Source: an uncultured Roseivirga sp.
GTDB lineage: Bacteria; Bacteroidota; Bacteroidia; Cytophagales; Cyclobacteriaceae
Length of the DNA stretch: 64,000 nt
Assembly (NCBI GenBank): GCA_947493005.1
Contig: CANLOY010000008.1
Span: forward strand, 62,001-126,000
Direction: 5' to 3'
Shown here: positions 36,845-46,094 of the stretch, piece by piece
Numbering within the stretch: position 1 is the stretch's first letter
Layout of the letters: each line of letters begins with the position of its first letter
Notes under the pieces: generated by a model
What the model was told of the DNA's origin: nothing
The model's input: the letters and a program-made list of their open reading frames with translations, nothing else
The model's database searches: none
Program-made: the position numbers and the translations under genes

Positions 36845-37351
36845 TTATCTTATTTTCTCCAATCGATTTATACTAACCTCAGCCTGCAACTCTAAACCGA
36901 GACTTTCTACTCTTAAAACAATCCTACTTCCTTTCGTGTATTTAACTGTTCCAGAAAACCCTGATAATGGACCTGAAACAATGTTAACTTCTTCTTTTTC
37001 AGCGAATTGTTTAGAAAAAACATCTACAACTGGATGTTCTTCCAAAAATAATTTTATTTCCGAAATCTCAGAATCGCTTATCTTAACCGGTTTACCAAGC
37101 CAACGCACATTGGAGACTATTCCAGGATCCATTAGAAACTCTACCCTCTGTAAATCATCTGCTTTACCAAACAAATAAGATGAAAATACTGGCTCAACAA
37201 CCTTTTTCTTTCTATCTGACCACTGCTTGACAACTGTTCTTGTAGGACAATATACCTCCAGACCTTTTGCCAATAACCTATCTGCCGCCTTCTTCTCACA
37301 TCTCGGCTTAGTGTAGAATGCAGTCCAATATGATTCACCGATTCTATTCAT
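36845..37351 (-). CDS. UpxY-type NusG-like transcription antiterminator
   Basis: From the ATG at 37351 this is a 168-residue protein with the NusG N-terminal domain (SYWTAFYTKPRCEKKAADRL, then FSSYLFGKA, VRWLGKP) and a C-terminal KOW-like part (VSGPLSGFSGTVKY). UpxY proteins in Bacteroides load onto RNA polymerase at capsule-operon leaders and prevent early termination. An in-frame TTG at 37381 is less likely because homologs begin near the ESYWTAFY strand. It overlaps the regulator gene by eight bases. Its position at the head of a roughly 28 kb operon is what would require antitermination. Confidence 0.9.
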   Translation of the reverse strand: MNRIGESYWTAFYTKPRCEKKAADRLLAKGLEVYCPTRTVVKQWSDRKKKVVEPVFSSYLFGKADDLQRVEFLMDPGIVSNVRWLGKPVKISDSEISEIKLFLEEHPVVDVFSKQFAEKEEVNIVSGPLSGFSGTVKYTKGSRIVLRVESLGLELQAEVSINRLEKIR

Positions 37352-37868
37352 GCCAAAGAAGTAGGTTTTGTTCTTTATCAAGATTTAAAGCTCTTTCTTC
37401 AGCCTGAGAGTATATTAAATACTGTATTTTTTTAGACGTGAGCTTCTCAGCTTTAGAAATCAAATGAATTAAATAATGCTTATCTGGACTACCTATTAGA
37501 ACCAGACTAATTACATCAGACTGCTTACCCAATGCTAAGTCTCCGGTCAAGTAAACCTTATTCAGATCTCCTAAATGTTCAATAACTTCATCAATGATCT
37601 CTTGAAGTCCAGTATACTTAAGCAATATTTTCCTGATCTCACCAAAAAGTGGGTATCGAACATTTGCTTTAAACACTCTCTTATTGCCAACATAATCTGA
37701 TGAAAGCATTCCAGCATCTTCAAACCTGTTAAGTTCTAATCGAACTGAATTAGTACTCTCCCCAAATTCATCCGCCAAACCACGCAAGTATGCCTTTGTT
37801 CCAGGATTAAGAAACAGTCTAAGTAGTAATTTAATTCTTGTTTTTGATGAAATAAGAGCTTCAAGCAT
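37344..37868 (-). CDS. Winged-helix transcriptional regulator at the head of the polysaccharide operon
   Basis: The 174-residue protein has an N-terminal winged helix (about residues 1-70: SKTRIKLLLRLFLNPGTKAYLR, then GESTNSVRLELNRFEDAG with the recognition helix). A C-terminal domain (YLTGDLALGKQSDVISLVLIG) faintly recalls a nucleotidyltransferase fold but without its catalytic residues. Proteins of this layout are seen at the start of Bacteroidota capsule loci. A 12-base-arm palindrome covering the -7 box 41-69 bases upstream suggests it represses its own operon. The ligand, if any, is unknown. Confidence 0.78.
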   Translation of the reverse strand: MLEALISSKTRIKLLLRLFLNPGTKAYLRGLADEFGESTNSVRLELNRFEDAGMLSSDYVGNKRVFKANVRYPLFGEIRKILLKYTGLQEIIDEVIEHLGDLNKVYLTGDLALGKQSDVISLVLIGSPDKHYLIHLISKAEKLTSKKIQYLIYSQAEERALNLDKEQNLLLWHE

Positions 37869-37908
37869 AATACAGCTTCGCCCGGTCGGTCACAATTAAC
37901 AACCTAGC

Positions 37909-37937
37909 AATATTGAGTAACAAAATTACTCAATATT
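37909..37937. promoter_or_regulatory. Perfect palindrome over the operon promoter, candidate operator
   Basis: Arms AATATTGAGTAA (37909-37920) and TTACTCAATATT (37926-37937) are perfect 12-base inverted repeats around a five-base spacer CAAAA. The palindrome is centred on the minus-strand -7 box. It has almost no G or C and no T-run, so it is not a Rho-independent terminator. A dimeric regulator bound here would block RNA polymerase. Confidence 0.65.
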
Positions 37938-37950
37938 TATAAGCTACAAA
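37921..37950 (-). promoter_or_regulatory. Promoter of the main polysaccharide operon
   Basis: On the minus strand there is TTTG (37950-37947), an 18-base spacer, then TAATTTTG (37928-37921), both full matches to the Bacteroidota -33 and -7 elements. Transcription would start near 37915, about 46 bases before the regulator ATG. The -7 element lies in the centre of the palindrome. Confidence 0.65.
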
Positions 37951-38031
37951 TAATTAGTAGAAAAAGTTTATTTATAATTGAAACGGGGTAGTACAGAAAC
38001 TACACTTGAAAAGCTAGGTTAGGAAGACAAA

Positions 38032-39168
38032 CTATTTGGACACAAATTCAAGAACATTTCTAACAATATACTCTTGAGTCTCAGGCTGCATTTCTGTGTG
38101 AATAGGAAACGAGATAACTCTTGAGCATAAATCTTCAGTCAATGGAAAGTCCCCTTCGTTATATCCATAATATGAATATGCTTTTTGCAAATGATTAGGA
38201 ACCGGATAGTAAATCATGGAAGGTACCTTTCTCTCAGCAAGAAATGTATTCAATCCATCCCGATCCACACTATCCGCTAGCTTCACAGTATATTGGTGAA
38301 AAACATGAGTGGAAAAATTTGACCTAAATGGAGGAATGATCAAATCTGTTTCTGAAAAGGCTTTATCATACATTTCGGCAACCTTCTGACGCGACTCATT
38401 ATAACCATCAAGATATTTCAACTTGACTTTCAGTACGGCTGCCTGTAAAGAATCAAGTCTGGAGTTGACCCCAATAGAATCGTGATAATATCTCTTGCTT
38501 TGACCATGATTTACAACCATCCGCATCTTTGTCGCCAATTCATCGTTATTGGTCATTATAGCTCCACCATCACCATAGCACCCAAGGTTCTTCGATGGGA
38601 AAAAAGAAGTGGTTCCTACATCTCCAATTGTTCCGGCCTTAGCTCGTTTTCCATCAGAAAATATATAATTAGCTCCAATGGCTTGAGCAGTATCTTCAAT
38701 TACTTTGAGTCCATTTTTTCTGGCAACACTCATTAGTCGCTCCATATCTACACATTGTCCATAGAGATGAACAGGAACAATAGCAACAGATTTAGAGGTT
38801 ATTTTAGATTCTAAATCTTCTATATCAATGTTAAAGCTGTCTGGATAAACTTCCACAAAAACAGGCTTAAAACCAAGAAGTGCAATAACTTCCACTGTTG
38901 CTACGTAAGTATATGAAGGAACCAATACTTCTGCACCTTCGGGAAAATCATTTACCATCATAGCCACTTGTAAAGCGTCTGTTCCATTAGCACATGGGAT
39001 AACATGCTTTACTTGAAGATAGGATTCCAGATCAGCTTGAAATTCTTTCACAACAGGGCCATTAATAAAGGATGCTGAGTCAAGAACTCTGTCAAATTCC
39101 AATCTGACTTCTTCCTTAATCTGAGTATATTGACCTATTAGGTCTACCATTTGTATTTGCTTCTTCAT
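38032..39168 (-). CDS. wbpE: UDP-2-acetamido-3-keto-glucuronate aminotransferase, WbpE/WlbC
   Basis: The 378-residue DegT-family aminotransferase has CANGTDALQ, PSYTYVATVEVIALLG, HLYGQCVDM, EDTAQAIGA and the PLP lysine in TSFFPSKNLGCYGDGGA. The last segment is diagnostic of WbpE rather than of PseC, LegC or Per. It puts an amino group on C3 of the keto-uronate made by WbpB. It is the last gene of the cys/dehydrogenase operon and the promoter of the main operon follows it. In Porphyromonas the homolog PorR is needed for the anionic lipopolysaccharide that anchors T9SS cargo. Confidence 0.92.
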   Translation of the reverse strand: MKKQIQMVDLIGQYTQIKEEVRLEFDRVLDSASFINGPVVKEFQADLESYLQVKHVIPCANGTDALQVAMMVNDFPEGAEVLVPSYTYVATVEVIALLGFKPVFVEVYPDSFNIDIEDLESKITSKSVAIVPVHLYGQCVDMERLMSVARKNGLKVIEDTAQAIGANYIFSDGKRAKAGTIGDVGTTSFFPSKNLGCYGDGGAIMTNNDELATKMRMVVNHGQSKRYYHDSIGVNSRLDSLQAAVLKVKLKYLDGYNESRQKVAEMYDKAFSETDLIIPPFRSNFSTHVFHQYTVKLADSVDRDGLNTFLAERKVPSMIYYPVPNHLQKAYSYYGYNEGDFPLTEDLCSRVISFPIHTEMQPETQEYIVRNVLEFVSK

Positions 39169-39178
39169 TAATCTGATT

Positions 39179-40234
39179 TTATATCTTATAGAACTCTCTA
39201 TACCATTTAATAAATTGCTCTACACCATAATCAAGGCTTGTCTCTGGCTTATAATCAAGGTCATCAATCAAGTCCTGCACATCTGCATAAGTAGCTGTAA
39301 CATCCCCAGCTTGCATTGGCATAAAATTCTTTTTTGCTTTTTTTCCGACACTATTCTCTATTGTAGCTACAAAATCCATGAGCTTCACTGGAGCATTATT
39401 ACCTATATTATAAATCTTGTATGGCGCTTTTGAAGAGCCTGGATCAGGATCAGCTCCAGACCAACTTGCATTTCCTGTAGGTGGATTGTCATTAACTCGA
39501 GTTACCCCCTCTACTATATCATTAACATAAGTGAAATCACGAGACATCTCACCATTGTTAAATACGTTAATAGGTTCATCTTTTAAGATGGCCTCTGTAA
39601 AAAGAAAAAGTGCCATATCTGGTCTACCCCATGGCCCATAAACCGTAAAAAATCTAAGCCCTGTAGTTGGCAATCCAAACAAATGGCTATAAGTATGCGC
39701 CATAAGCTCATTGCTTTTTTTGCTTGCGGCATACAAGCTTATGGGGTGATCTACATTATGGCTGGTAGAAAATGGTCTTGTTTCGTTTAAGCCATACACC
39801 GAAGAGCTGCTTGCATAAGCAAGATGTTTTACCTTATTGTGCCTACAGGCTTCGAGGATATTAACGAAACCTATTATATTACTATCTACATATGCCTTGG
39901 GATTCTTTAGACTATATCTTACGCCTGCTTGAGCTGCGAGATTAATGACCTTATCAAAGCATTCAGCTTTGAACAACTTATTTATGTTATCAGAATCTTC
40001 TAACTGAAGCTTTATGAATCGATAATTTTCATATTTATCACTTTGAATCAGCTTATTATATTCAACTGCCTCATGGTTAATTCCTGTCTCATTCAGTCTT
40101 CCATGTTTAACACGAATATCATAATAGTCATTGATACAATCCAGACCAACAACTTCGTCCCCTCTTTCCAGAAGTTTCTTGGCTAAATGAAAACCAATAA
40201 ACCCTGCTGTTCCCGTGATAAGAATCTTAGCCAT
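39179..40234 (-). CDS. UDP-glucuronate 4-epimerase-like NAD-dependent epimerase
   Basis: The 351-residue extended SDR has [15 protein letters not shown], the [15 protein letters not shown] segment, [30 protein letters not shown] (YxxxK) and [14 protein letters not shown]. The [10 protein letters not shown] and GRPDMA segments are typical of UDP-glucuronate 4-epimerase (CapI/LpsL-like), giving UDP-galacturonate. It overlaps the dehydrogenase gene by one base (TAATG). UDP-glucuronate would come from ugd at the left end of the window; a related N-acetylated uronate could also be used. Confidence 0.87.
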   Translation of the reverse strand: MAKILITGTAGFIGFHLAKKLLERGDEVVGLDCINDYYDIRVKHGRLNETGINHEAVEYNKLIQSDKYENYRFIKLQLEDSDNINKLFKAECFDKVINLAAQAGVRYSLKNPKAYVDSNIIGFVNILEACRHNKVKHLAYASSSSVYGLNETRPFSTSHNVDHPISLYAASKKSNELMAHTYSHLFGLPTTGLRFFTVYGPWGRPDMALFLFTEAILKDEPINVFNNGEMSRDFTYVNDIVEGVTRVNDNPPTGNASWSGADPDPGSSKAPYKIYNIGNNAPVKLMDFVATIENSVGKKAKKNFMPMQAGDVTATYADVQDLIDDLDYKPETSLDYGVEQFIKWYREFYKI

Positions 40235-41511
40235 TATAATCTTGCCGTTATCTGTTCCTTAGGTAAAAATGACTTCACATCATAAATCACTGTATCATTA
40301 TCAACTCCACTTATAAGTCCATCATTGAATTCATTATGTGAAACAGCCAGAACGATCCCATCGTAGTTATTCAAATCCAAAGATGAAATTAAGTCTATAT
40401 CATATTCATGCTTCACTTCTTCAGGATTTGCCCAAGGATCGTAAACATCCACTGCTACATCAAACTCTCGTAATTCCTGAATAATATCAATAACACGTGA
40501 GTTTCTAATATCAGGACAGTTTTCTTTAAAAGTTATTCCTAACACAAGGACTTTTGAATTATTAACAACCTTGCCCTTTTTCATAAGAAGCTTAACCATT
40601 TGACTCCCAACATAAGGACCAATTGAGTTATTTAAACGTCTGCCAGCAAGAAGAATTTGTGGGTAGTAGCCAGTCTTCTTAGCCTTTTGCGCCAAATAAT
40701 AAGGATCAACACCTATACAATGGCCTCCTACAAGCCCAGGTCTGAATGGCAAGAAATTCCATTTTGTTCCAGCAGCTTCCAACACATCAACGGTATCAAT
40801 ATTCATTTTGTTGAAAATCATTGCCAATTCATTTACGAATGCAATATTGATATCCCTTTGAGAATTTTCAATTACCTTGGCCGCTTCAGCAACTTTAATG
40901 CTAGCCGCCTTGAAAGTACCAGCGGTAATTACACTCTTATATAATTGATCAACCCTCTCTGCGATTTCTGGTGTAGACCCCGAGGTGACTTTTAAGATTT
41001 TGGTAACAGTGTGTTCCTTGTCACCTGGATTAATTCTCTCAGGTGAATAACCACAGTAAAAATCAGTATTATATTTTAACCCAGATTTAGCTTCCAAAAT
41101 TGGCACACAATCTTCTTCAGTGGCTCCTGGATAAACAGTAGATTCATATATTACAATATCATCCTTTTTCAAAATACTACCGACAGCCTCAGAAGCTTTA
41201 ATTAAAGGGGTAAGATCAGGGTTTTGATCTTCATCAATTGGCGTTGGTACAGTAACAATAAAAATATTACAGCCAGACAGTTCGGATTCTTGATTTGTAT
41301 TATAAAGTCCTATTTCAGCATCCTTGCCATTCAATACTGATTTTAAAAGAGTGTCTTCAACTTCAAGAGTGTGATCATGTCCACTATTCAGTTCATTAAT
41401 CCGTGGTTCGTTTATATCGAAGCCAACAACCTTATATTTTTCAGCAAAAGCCACCGCTAATGGTAAGCCAACATAACCTAATCCTATTATCGCTATTCTG
41501 TCTTTGGACAT
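40234..41511 (-). CDS. UDP-N-acetylhexosamine 6-dehydrogenase (WbpA/WbpO/TviB type)
   Basis: The 425-residue protein starts [21 protein letters not shown], has [31 protein letters not shown] and the catalytic cysteine in [12 protein letters not shown]. These separate it from UDP-glucose dehydrogenase such as the one at 3555-4871. It oxidises C6 of UDP-GlcNAc or UDP-GalNAc to the uronate. Together with WbpB, WbpE and WbpD it would start the route to UDP-2,3-diacetamido-glucuronate. Whether GlcNAc or GalNAc is preferred is not decided by sequence. Confidence 0.92.
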   Translation of the reverse strand: MSKDRIAIIGLGYVGLPLAVAFAEKYKVVGFDINEPRINELNSGHDHTLEVEDTLLKSVLNGKDAEIGLYNTNQESELSGCNIFIVTVPTPIDEDQNPDLTPLIKASEAVGSILKKDDIVIYESTVYPGATEEDCVPILEAKSGLKYNTDFYCGYSPERINPGDKEHTVTKILKVTSGSTPEIAERVDQLYKSVITAGTFKAASIKVAEAAKVIENSQRDINIAFVNELAMIFNKMNIDTVDVLEAAGTKWNFLPFRPGLVGGHCIGVDPYYLAQKAKKTGYYPQILLAGRRLNNSIGPYVGSQMVKLLMKKGKVVNNSKVLVLGITFKENCPDIRNSRVIDIIQELREFDVAVDVYDPWANPEEVKHEYDIDLISSLDLNNYDGIVLAVSHNEFNDGLISGVDNDTVIYDVKSFLPKEQITARL

Positions 41512-41523
41512 TTTAATTTTTTT

Positions 41524-42291
41524 TTATTGCGCGCAAAAATAAGGATTTAATAAATCTTCCTTATTGTATTTGAGAGGATTGTCATCCATATCATTTATTT
41601 TCATTCCTAATCCCAAAAGTATAGCATGGGATGCAGCGGTGTCCCACTCCATAGTAGGGGCAAATCTAGGGTAAATGTCCGCTTTTCCTTCTGCTAAAAG
41701 CATAAAATTAAGAGAACTCCCCATGCTAGTTATTTCAGGTTCCTGAAGGCCATTCAAAAAGTCTTGAGTCTCCTTGTTTAAATGTGATCTGGAAGCGACT
41801 ACTTTCTGACCAACTTTTTGCGAGTCAAATCCTACCGAGCCAACCAATGATTGTGTTTTTTGTTTCTCCTTAACTGAGCACTCAAGACCAATCCCACCAA
41901 AATAATGCTTATCCAAAACAGGTGCATAAACAACTCCTAAAACTGATTTACCCTTAAAAAACAAAGCGATATTTACAGTAAACTCACCATTCCTTTTGAC
42001 AAACTCTTTTGTCCCGTCAAGAGGGTCTACTATCCAGAGATGGGACCAGTTCTTACGTTCAGAAAAAGGAATGCTCCTACCTTCCTCACTTAAAACCGGA
42101 ATATTCGTTTTACGTAAATGAGATAAGATAATATTATGGGCAGATTTATCAGCTATGGTCAATGGAGAGTCATCATCTTTTCTCTCAACTCTAAAGTCTT
42201 CTGAATTATAAATATCTAAAATGGCTTTTCCAGCAAGCAAGCTTGCCTCTTTTGCCACATCCAATAACCATCTAAGCTCTTCTCTATCCAT
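41524..42291 (-). CDS. cysQ: 3'(2'),5'-bisphosphate nucleotidase
   Basis: The 255-residue protein of the inositol monophosphatase superfamily has SEEGRSIPFSER, the metal-binding WIVDPLDGTKEFVKRNGEFTVNIAL, and EWDTAASHAIL near the end. It hydrolyses 3'-phosphoadenosine 5'-phosphate, the by-product of PAPS-using reactions. Encoded two bases from cysN and in line with cysD and cysC, so it completes a PAPS synthesis and recycling unit. Presence of cysQ here hints that PAPS is used as sulfate donor or reduced elsewhere. Confidence 0.93.
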   Translation of the reverse strand: MDREELRWLLDVAKEASLLAGKAILDIYNSEDFRVERKDDDSPLTIADKSAHNIILSHLRKTNIPVLSEEGRSIPFSERKNWSHLWIVDPLDGTKEFVKRNGEFTVNIALFFKGKSVLGVVYAPVLDKHYFGGIGLECSVKEKQKTQSLVGSVGFDSQKVGQKVVASRSHLNKETQDFLNGLQEPEITSMGSSLNFMLLAEGKADIYPRFAPTMEWDTAASHAILLGLGMKINDMDDNPLKYNKEDLLNPYFCAQ

Positions 42292-42292
42292 A

Positions 42293-43555
42293 TCAAAGGA
42301 TCATTCCAGCGGCAACTGTCTCATTAGTCATTATATCTATTAATATGAGAGATCCTGTAAATCTATTTCTATGATATGAATCCTTCATGATAGGCTTTGT
42401 AGTTCTTAATGTTACGCGAATAATATCATTCATTTGAACTTCCTTGTCATCTTCGTTTCGATGTAAAGTATTAATGTCCAGTTTATAATGAATGGCCTTT
42501 ATCATTGTTTTGGCTTCATTATTTGAATGAAGCAAAGCAAACTTTTGTCTTACCTGAGGTGCCGCCTGATTGAACCAACATAGCATCACATCCATCTCCT
42601 GAGTAATGTCAGGTTGATTGTTCTGTCTGACAATCATATCACCACGTCCAATATCAATATCGTCTTCAAGAGTAATACTGACCGACATTGGGGCAAAAGC
42701 CTCACTGACTTCACCTGTCATAGTATGAATGCCTGCTATTTTGGAAGTAAAACCAGAAGGAAGTGCTACTACTTCATCTCCCTTTTTAAATACCCCTCCA
42801 GCTACACGCCCCGCATAACCTCGATAATCATGATACTGACCATTCTTGGGTCTTATTACGGTTTGAACAGGGAAACGACAATCAATGTGGTTATGATCAC
42901 TGGCGATATGAATGGATTCCAAAGTATATAACAATGTAGACCCCTCATACCAATTCATGTTTTCTGACCTGTTAACTACATTATCTCCATTTAATGCGCT
43001 AATTGGAATAAAGCGAATGTCTTTGACATCAAGCCTTGAAGCGAATTCTTCATATTGAGATTTAATTCGATCAAAAACAGCCTCACTAAAATCCACTAAA
43101 TCCATTTTATTAATACAGACAACCAAATGAGGAATCTGAAGCAAGGAAGCAATAAAACTATGTCTTAAAGTTTGTTCAACAATGCCCTTTCGCCCGTCAA
43201 TCAAAATTAAGGCAAGGTTAGCTGTTGAAGCTCCCGTAACCATGTTTCTTGTATATTCAATATGGCCAGGGGTATCTGCAATAATGAATTTTCGCTTTGG
43301 AGTCGCAAAATACCTATAAGCAACATCTATCGTAATACCTTGTTCCCGTTCATCTTTCAATCCATCAGTCAATAAGGATAGATCAACATGGTCTAACCCT
43401 CTTTTCTTGCTTGAGTCGGTCACCTGTTTCAATTGATCTTCAAATATCAATTTACTATCATACAATAATCTTCCGATCAAAGTGCTCTTTCCATCATCGA
43501 CACTACCTGCTGTGGTAAAGCGTAAAAGTTCCATATCGAGATAAGCGCTATCCAT
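42293..43555 (-). CDS. cysN: Sulfate adenylyltransferase subunit 1 (GTPase)
   Basis: This 420-residue EF-Tu-like GTPase has TAGSVDDGKSTLIGRLL, IADTPGHIEYTRNM and CINKMDLVD, with beta-barrel domains II and III after it. It lacks the C-terminal APS kinase that NodQ-type proteins carry; here the kinase is a separate gene. With CysD it makes adenosine 5'-phosphosulfate from ATP and sulfate, driven by GTP. Its start overlaps the cysD stop by one base (TAATG). Confidence 0.96.
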   Translation of the reverse strand: MDSAYLDMELLRFTTAGSVDDGKSTLIGRLLYDSKLIFEDQLKQVTDSSKKRGLDHVDLSLLTDGLKDEREQGITIDVAYRYFATPKRKFIIADTPGHIEYTRNMVTGASTANLALILIDGRKGIVEQTLRHSFIASLLQIPHLVVCINKMDLVDFSEAVFDRIKSQYEEFASRLDVKDIRFIPISALNGDNVVNRSENMNWYEGSTLLYTLESIHIASDHNHIDCRFPVQTVIRPKNGQYHDYRGYAGRVAGGVFKKGDEVVALPSGFTSKIAGIHTMTGEVSEAFAPMSVSITLEDDIDIGRGDMIVRQNNQPDITQEMDVMLCWFNQAAPQVRQKFALLHSNNEAKTMIKAIHYKLDINTLHRNEDDKEVQMNDIIRVTLRTTKPIMKDSYHRNRFTGSLILIDIMTNETVAAGMIL

Positions 43556-44460
43556 TAAAAATACCCCTCCCTTTTGCGATCCTCCATCGCTGTTTCAGAA
43601 CGTTTATCATCAGCTCGATTGCCTCTTTCTGTTTGCCTAACAACTGCGACTTCACTAATTATTTTTCCCAAAGTATTAGCACTAGATTCAATCCCTCCAG
43701 TAATCGTAATATCTCCCAAAGTTCTAAACCTGACTTTTTTGTTAACTACTTTATCACCCTCTCTTAGTTTCAGAAATTCCGAATTGGGAAGCCAGGCATT
43801 ATCCCTCCATACTACATCTCTATGGTGAGCAAAGTATAGTGAAGGTATTGAAATGCTCTCCTCTAGAATGTATTGCCAGACATCCATTTCTGTCCAGTTA
43901 CTTATTGGGAAAACTCTGAAGTGTTCCCCAAAGTTTTTCTTTCCATTAAATATATTCCAAAGCTCAGGTCTCTGATTTTTAGGATCCCATTGCCCAAAAT
44001 CGTCACGATGCGAAAAGAAACGTTCTTTGGCTCTAGCCTTTTCTTCGTCTCGCCTTGCACCTCCCATTAACGCATCAAAGCCATGCTCTTCTATTGAATC
44101 TAGTAATGTTGTAATCTGAAGCCAGTTTCTTGTAGCATTCTTACCCGTTTCCTCTCTAACTCTTCCTTCATCTATTGAATTTTGAACTGAACAAACAATG
44201 AGTTCAGCATCTACCTCATTTATAAGGTTATCTCTGAACTCTATTGTTTCTTTGAAATTATGCCCTGTGTCAATATGGATCAAAGGAAAAGGAATTTTTG
44301 ATGGCCAAAAGGCTTTTCTGGCTAAATGTGTAACAACAATGGAATCCTTACCACCTGAAAACAAGATGCCTGGTTTTTCGAATTGAGCGTAAACTTCACG
44401 TATAACATAAATCGCTTCTGATTCTAATTCTTTAAGGTGTGTTAAGTTATAACTAGGCAT
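43555..44460 (-). CDS. cysD: Sulfate adenylyltransferase subunit 2
   Basis: The 301-residue ATP-pyrophosphatase has [42 protein letters not shown] and [11 protein letters not shown], all typical for CysD. The C-terminal [24 protein letters not shown] is the normal end. It forms the heterodimer with CysN. It overlaps the adenylylsulfate kinase gene by eight bases. Confidence 0.97.
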   Translation of the reverse strand: MPSYNLTHLKELESEAIYVIREVYAQFEKPGILFSGGKDSIVVTHLARKAFWPSKIPFPLIHIDTGHNFKETIEFRDNLINEVDAELIVCSVQNSIDEGRVREETGKNATRNWLQITTLLDSIEEHGFDALMGGARRDEEKARAKERFFSHRDDFGQWDPKNQRPELWNIFNGKKNFGEHFRVFPISNWTEMDVWQYILEESISIPSLYFAHHRDVVWRDNAWLPNSEFLKLREGDKVVNKKVRFRTLGDITITGGIESSANTLGKIISEVAVVRQTERGNRADDKRSETAMEDRKREGYF

Positions 44461-45289
44461 TGTTTTCCGCTATAATCTGAGGTTCAATTCTTTGTAAGAG
44501 TTCTTCTAGGAGTTCATTCGGACTTTTCTCAGCAGTTTTTAATACAAGGTCCGCATTGATTGGCTTTTCGAAAGGGGAGCTAATCCCTGTAAAGTCTTTT
44601 ATCTCTCCTTTTCTAGCCTTTTTATATAGGCCCTTAACATCTCTTTCTTCACAAACTTCAATTGGACAGTCAACAAAAACCTCCACGAATCGACCCGACC
44701 CCACTAGCTTTTTCGCATTATCACGATCTTTTGAAAAAGGAGAGACGAATGCACATAACACTATTACACCAGCATCCAAAAACAACTTAGCAACCTCTCC
44801 GATTCTTCTAATATTCTCAACCCTATCATCTTCGGAAAAACCAAGATCTCGACAAAGGCCATGCCTTACATTATCACCATCCAACAAATAGGTCTTATAT
44901 CCCTTCTCATGAAGTTCCATTTCTAAAAGGTTAGCCATTGTTGACTTTCCAGAACCTGACAGTCCGGTAAACCAGACTAATACCGGTTGTTGCTCAAGCT
45001 GCTTGCTCCTCTTTAAGCCATCAATTTTGAAATCCTGTTTGACAATGTTTTCCGATACTTTTGCGGCTCTTTCACTCCTCTTCTTGCGCTCTAAACCAAA
45101 GTTTAATTTATACCAGGTCCTTTCATGAAGATAATAGAGCACCATTTTGGTAACAATTTCTGCTGTACCAATTTTAAAACCAGTCATGGGGTCACCAGAA
45201 ATTATCCATGCGAGAATCATGGTGTCAATCGTTCCGACTATTCTCCATGTAATGGTTTTTCCTATATGCCTGATTTTACTGTTTGGCAT
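44453..45289 (-). CDS. cysC: Adenylylsulfate kinase with an N-terminal DUF2061 membrane domain
   Basis: The 278-residue protein has about 65 N-terminal residues of DUF2061 type ([20 protein letters not shown], then [14 protein letters not shown]), which contain two hydrophobic helices. A linker and the APS kinase follow, with a P-loop GLSGSGKS (109-116), [15 protein letters not shown] and [11 protein letters not shown]. It phosphorylates APS to PAPS. Plain CysC is about 200 residues, so the extra domain probably places the kinase at the membrane. It is the first gene of an operon that continues into sugar-nucleotide genes. Confidence 0.93.
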   Translation of the reverse strand: MPNSKIRHIGKTITWRIVGTIDTMILAWIISGDPMTGFKIGTAEIVTKMVLYYLHERTWYKLNFGLERKKRSERAAKVSENIVKQDFKIDGLKRSKQLEQQPVLVWFTGLSGSGKSTMANLLEMELHEKGYKTYLLDGDNVRHGLCRDLGFSEDDRVENIRRIGEVAKLFLDAGVIVLCAFVSPFSKDRDNAKKLVGSGRFVEVFVDCPIEVCEERDVKGLYKKARKGEIKDFTGISSPFEKPINADLVLKTAEKSPNELLEELLQRIEPQIIAENNA

Positions 45290-45323
45290 GCTTAAAAGCT
45301 CACAATGGTTTCAAGGTTGGTGG

Positions 45324-45331
45324 CAAACATA
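45324..45331 (-). promoter_or_regulatory. Candidate -7 box for the cysC operon
   Basis: TATGTTTG on the minus strand matches TAnnTTTG and lies 35 bases before the cysC ATG. No matching -33 element is visible. The only gap between cysC and ccmB is 60 bases, so both promoters must lie here or overlap the other gene. Confidence 0.35.
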
Positions 45332-45349
45332 ATATATTTACATCGACAT

Positions 45350-46018
45350 ATGAAGAACTCCAGCCTCATCACATTGATTAAAAAAGAGTTTCTCTCAGAG
45401 TGGAGGCAACGATATGCACTAAATGGGATAATCCTCTATTTAGCTTCAACGATCTTTGTTTGCTACATGAGTTTTAATCTTAAGGTTGGTATTATTAAAC
45501 CAATTACCTGGAATGCCCTTTATTGGATCATTATATTATTCACTGCTACTAATGCAGTAGCAAAAAGTTTTATTCAGGAATCTCAAGGGAGGCTTCTTTA
45601 CTACTACTCATTGGTAAAACCTGAGGTTTTCATAATATCCAAGACCATATACTATGGCTTACTCATGATAGTCATGGCACTAATAGGCTTAATATTCTAT
45701 TCATTCGTGATGGGAAATCCTGTTCAAGATTTACCTTTCTTCTTGGTTGTTGTTGCATTTGGCTCATTAGGGCTTTCCTCTGCGCTGACTATGGTTTCCG
45801 CAATAGCGTCTAAAGCTCCAAATAGTCATACCTTGGTGGCCATTCTTAGTTTTCCAACATTAATACCACTACTATTAATTGTTATAAAGCTCTCTAAAAG
45901 TGCACTGGATGGTTTAGATAGATCGGGCAGTATTGATGAATTTGTTACTTTGCTGGCAATAAACGTAATCACTTTTACACTTTCCTATTTGCTATTCCCG
46001 TATCTTTGGCGCAGCTAA
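45350..46018 (+). CDS. ccmB: Heme exporter protein B
   Basis: From the ATG at 45350 the protein has 222 residues with about six membrane segments, and the CcmB pattern LIKKEFLSEWRQRYALNG at the start and FIQESQGRLLYYYSLVKPE after the second helix. It is the membrane part of the CcmAB ABC transporter needed to release heme-CcmE. An upstream in-frame ATG at 45305 would add a non-homologous tail across the promoter region and is rejected. The ATPase partner CcmA is not in the window. Confidence 0.92.
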   Translation: MKNSSLITLIKKEFLSEWRQRYALNGIILYLASTIFVCYMSFNLKVGIIKPITWNALYWIIILFTATNAVAKSFIQESQGRLLYYYSLVKPEVFIISKTIYYGLLMIVMALIGLIFYSFVMGNPVQDLPFFLVVVAFGSLGLSSALTMVSAIASKAPNSHTLVAILSFPTLIPLLLIVIKLSKSALDGLDRSGSIDEFVTLLAINVITFTLSYLLFPYLWRS

Positions 46019-46094
46019 TGAAAAATCAGGGGTTGGGTAAGCAAACTCTTTGGTCGTTCATTAAGTAAGAGTCTCACTAAAAAGTACTCATAGC

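Noticed and set aside
37909-37937. Palindrome as an intrinsic terminator of the wbpE gene
   Set aside because: The arms are nearly all A and T, no T-run follows, and the repeat is centred on a good promoter box about 95 bases after the wbpE stop.
45305-45349. Upstream ATG of ccmB
   Set aside because: The added 15 residues run through the likely promoter region and do not resemble CcmB N-termini.
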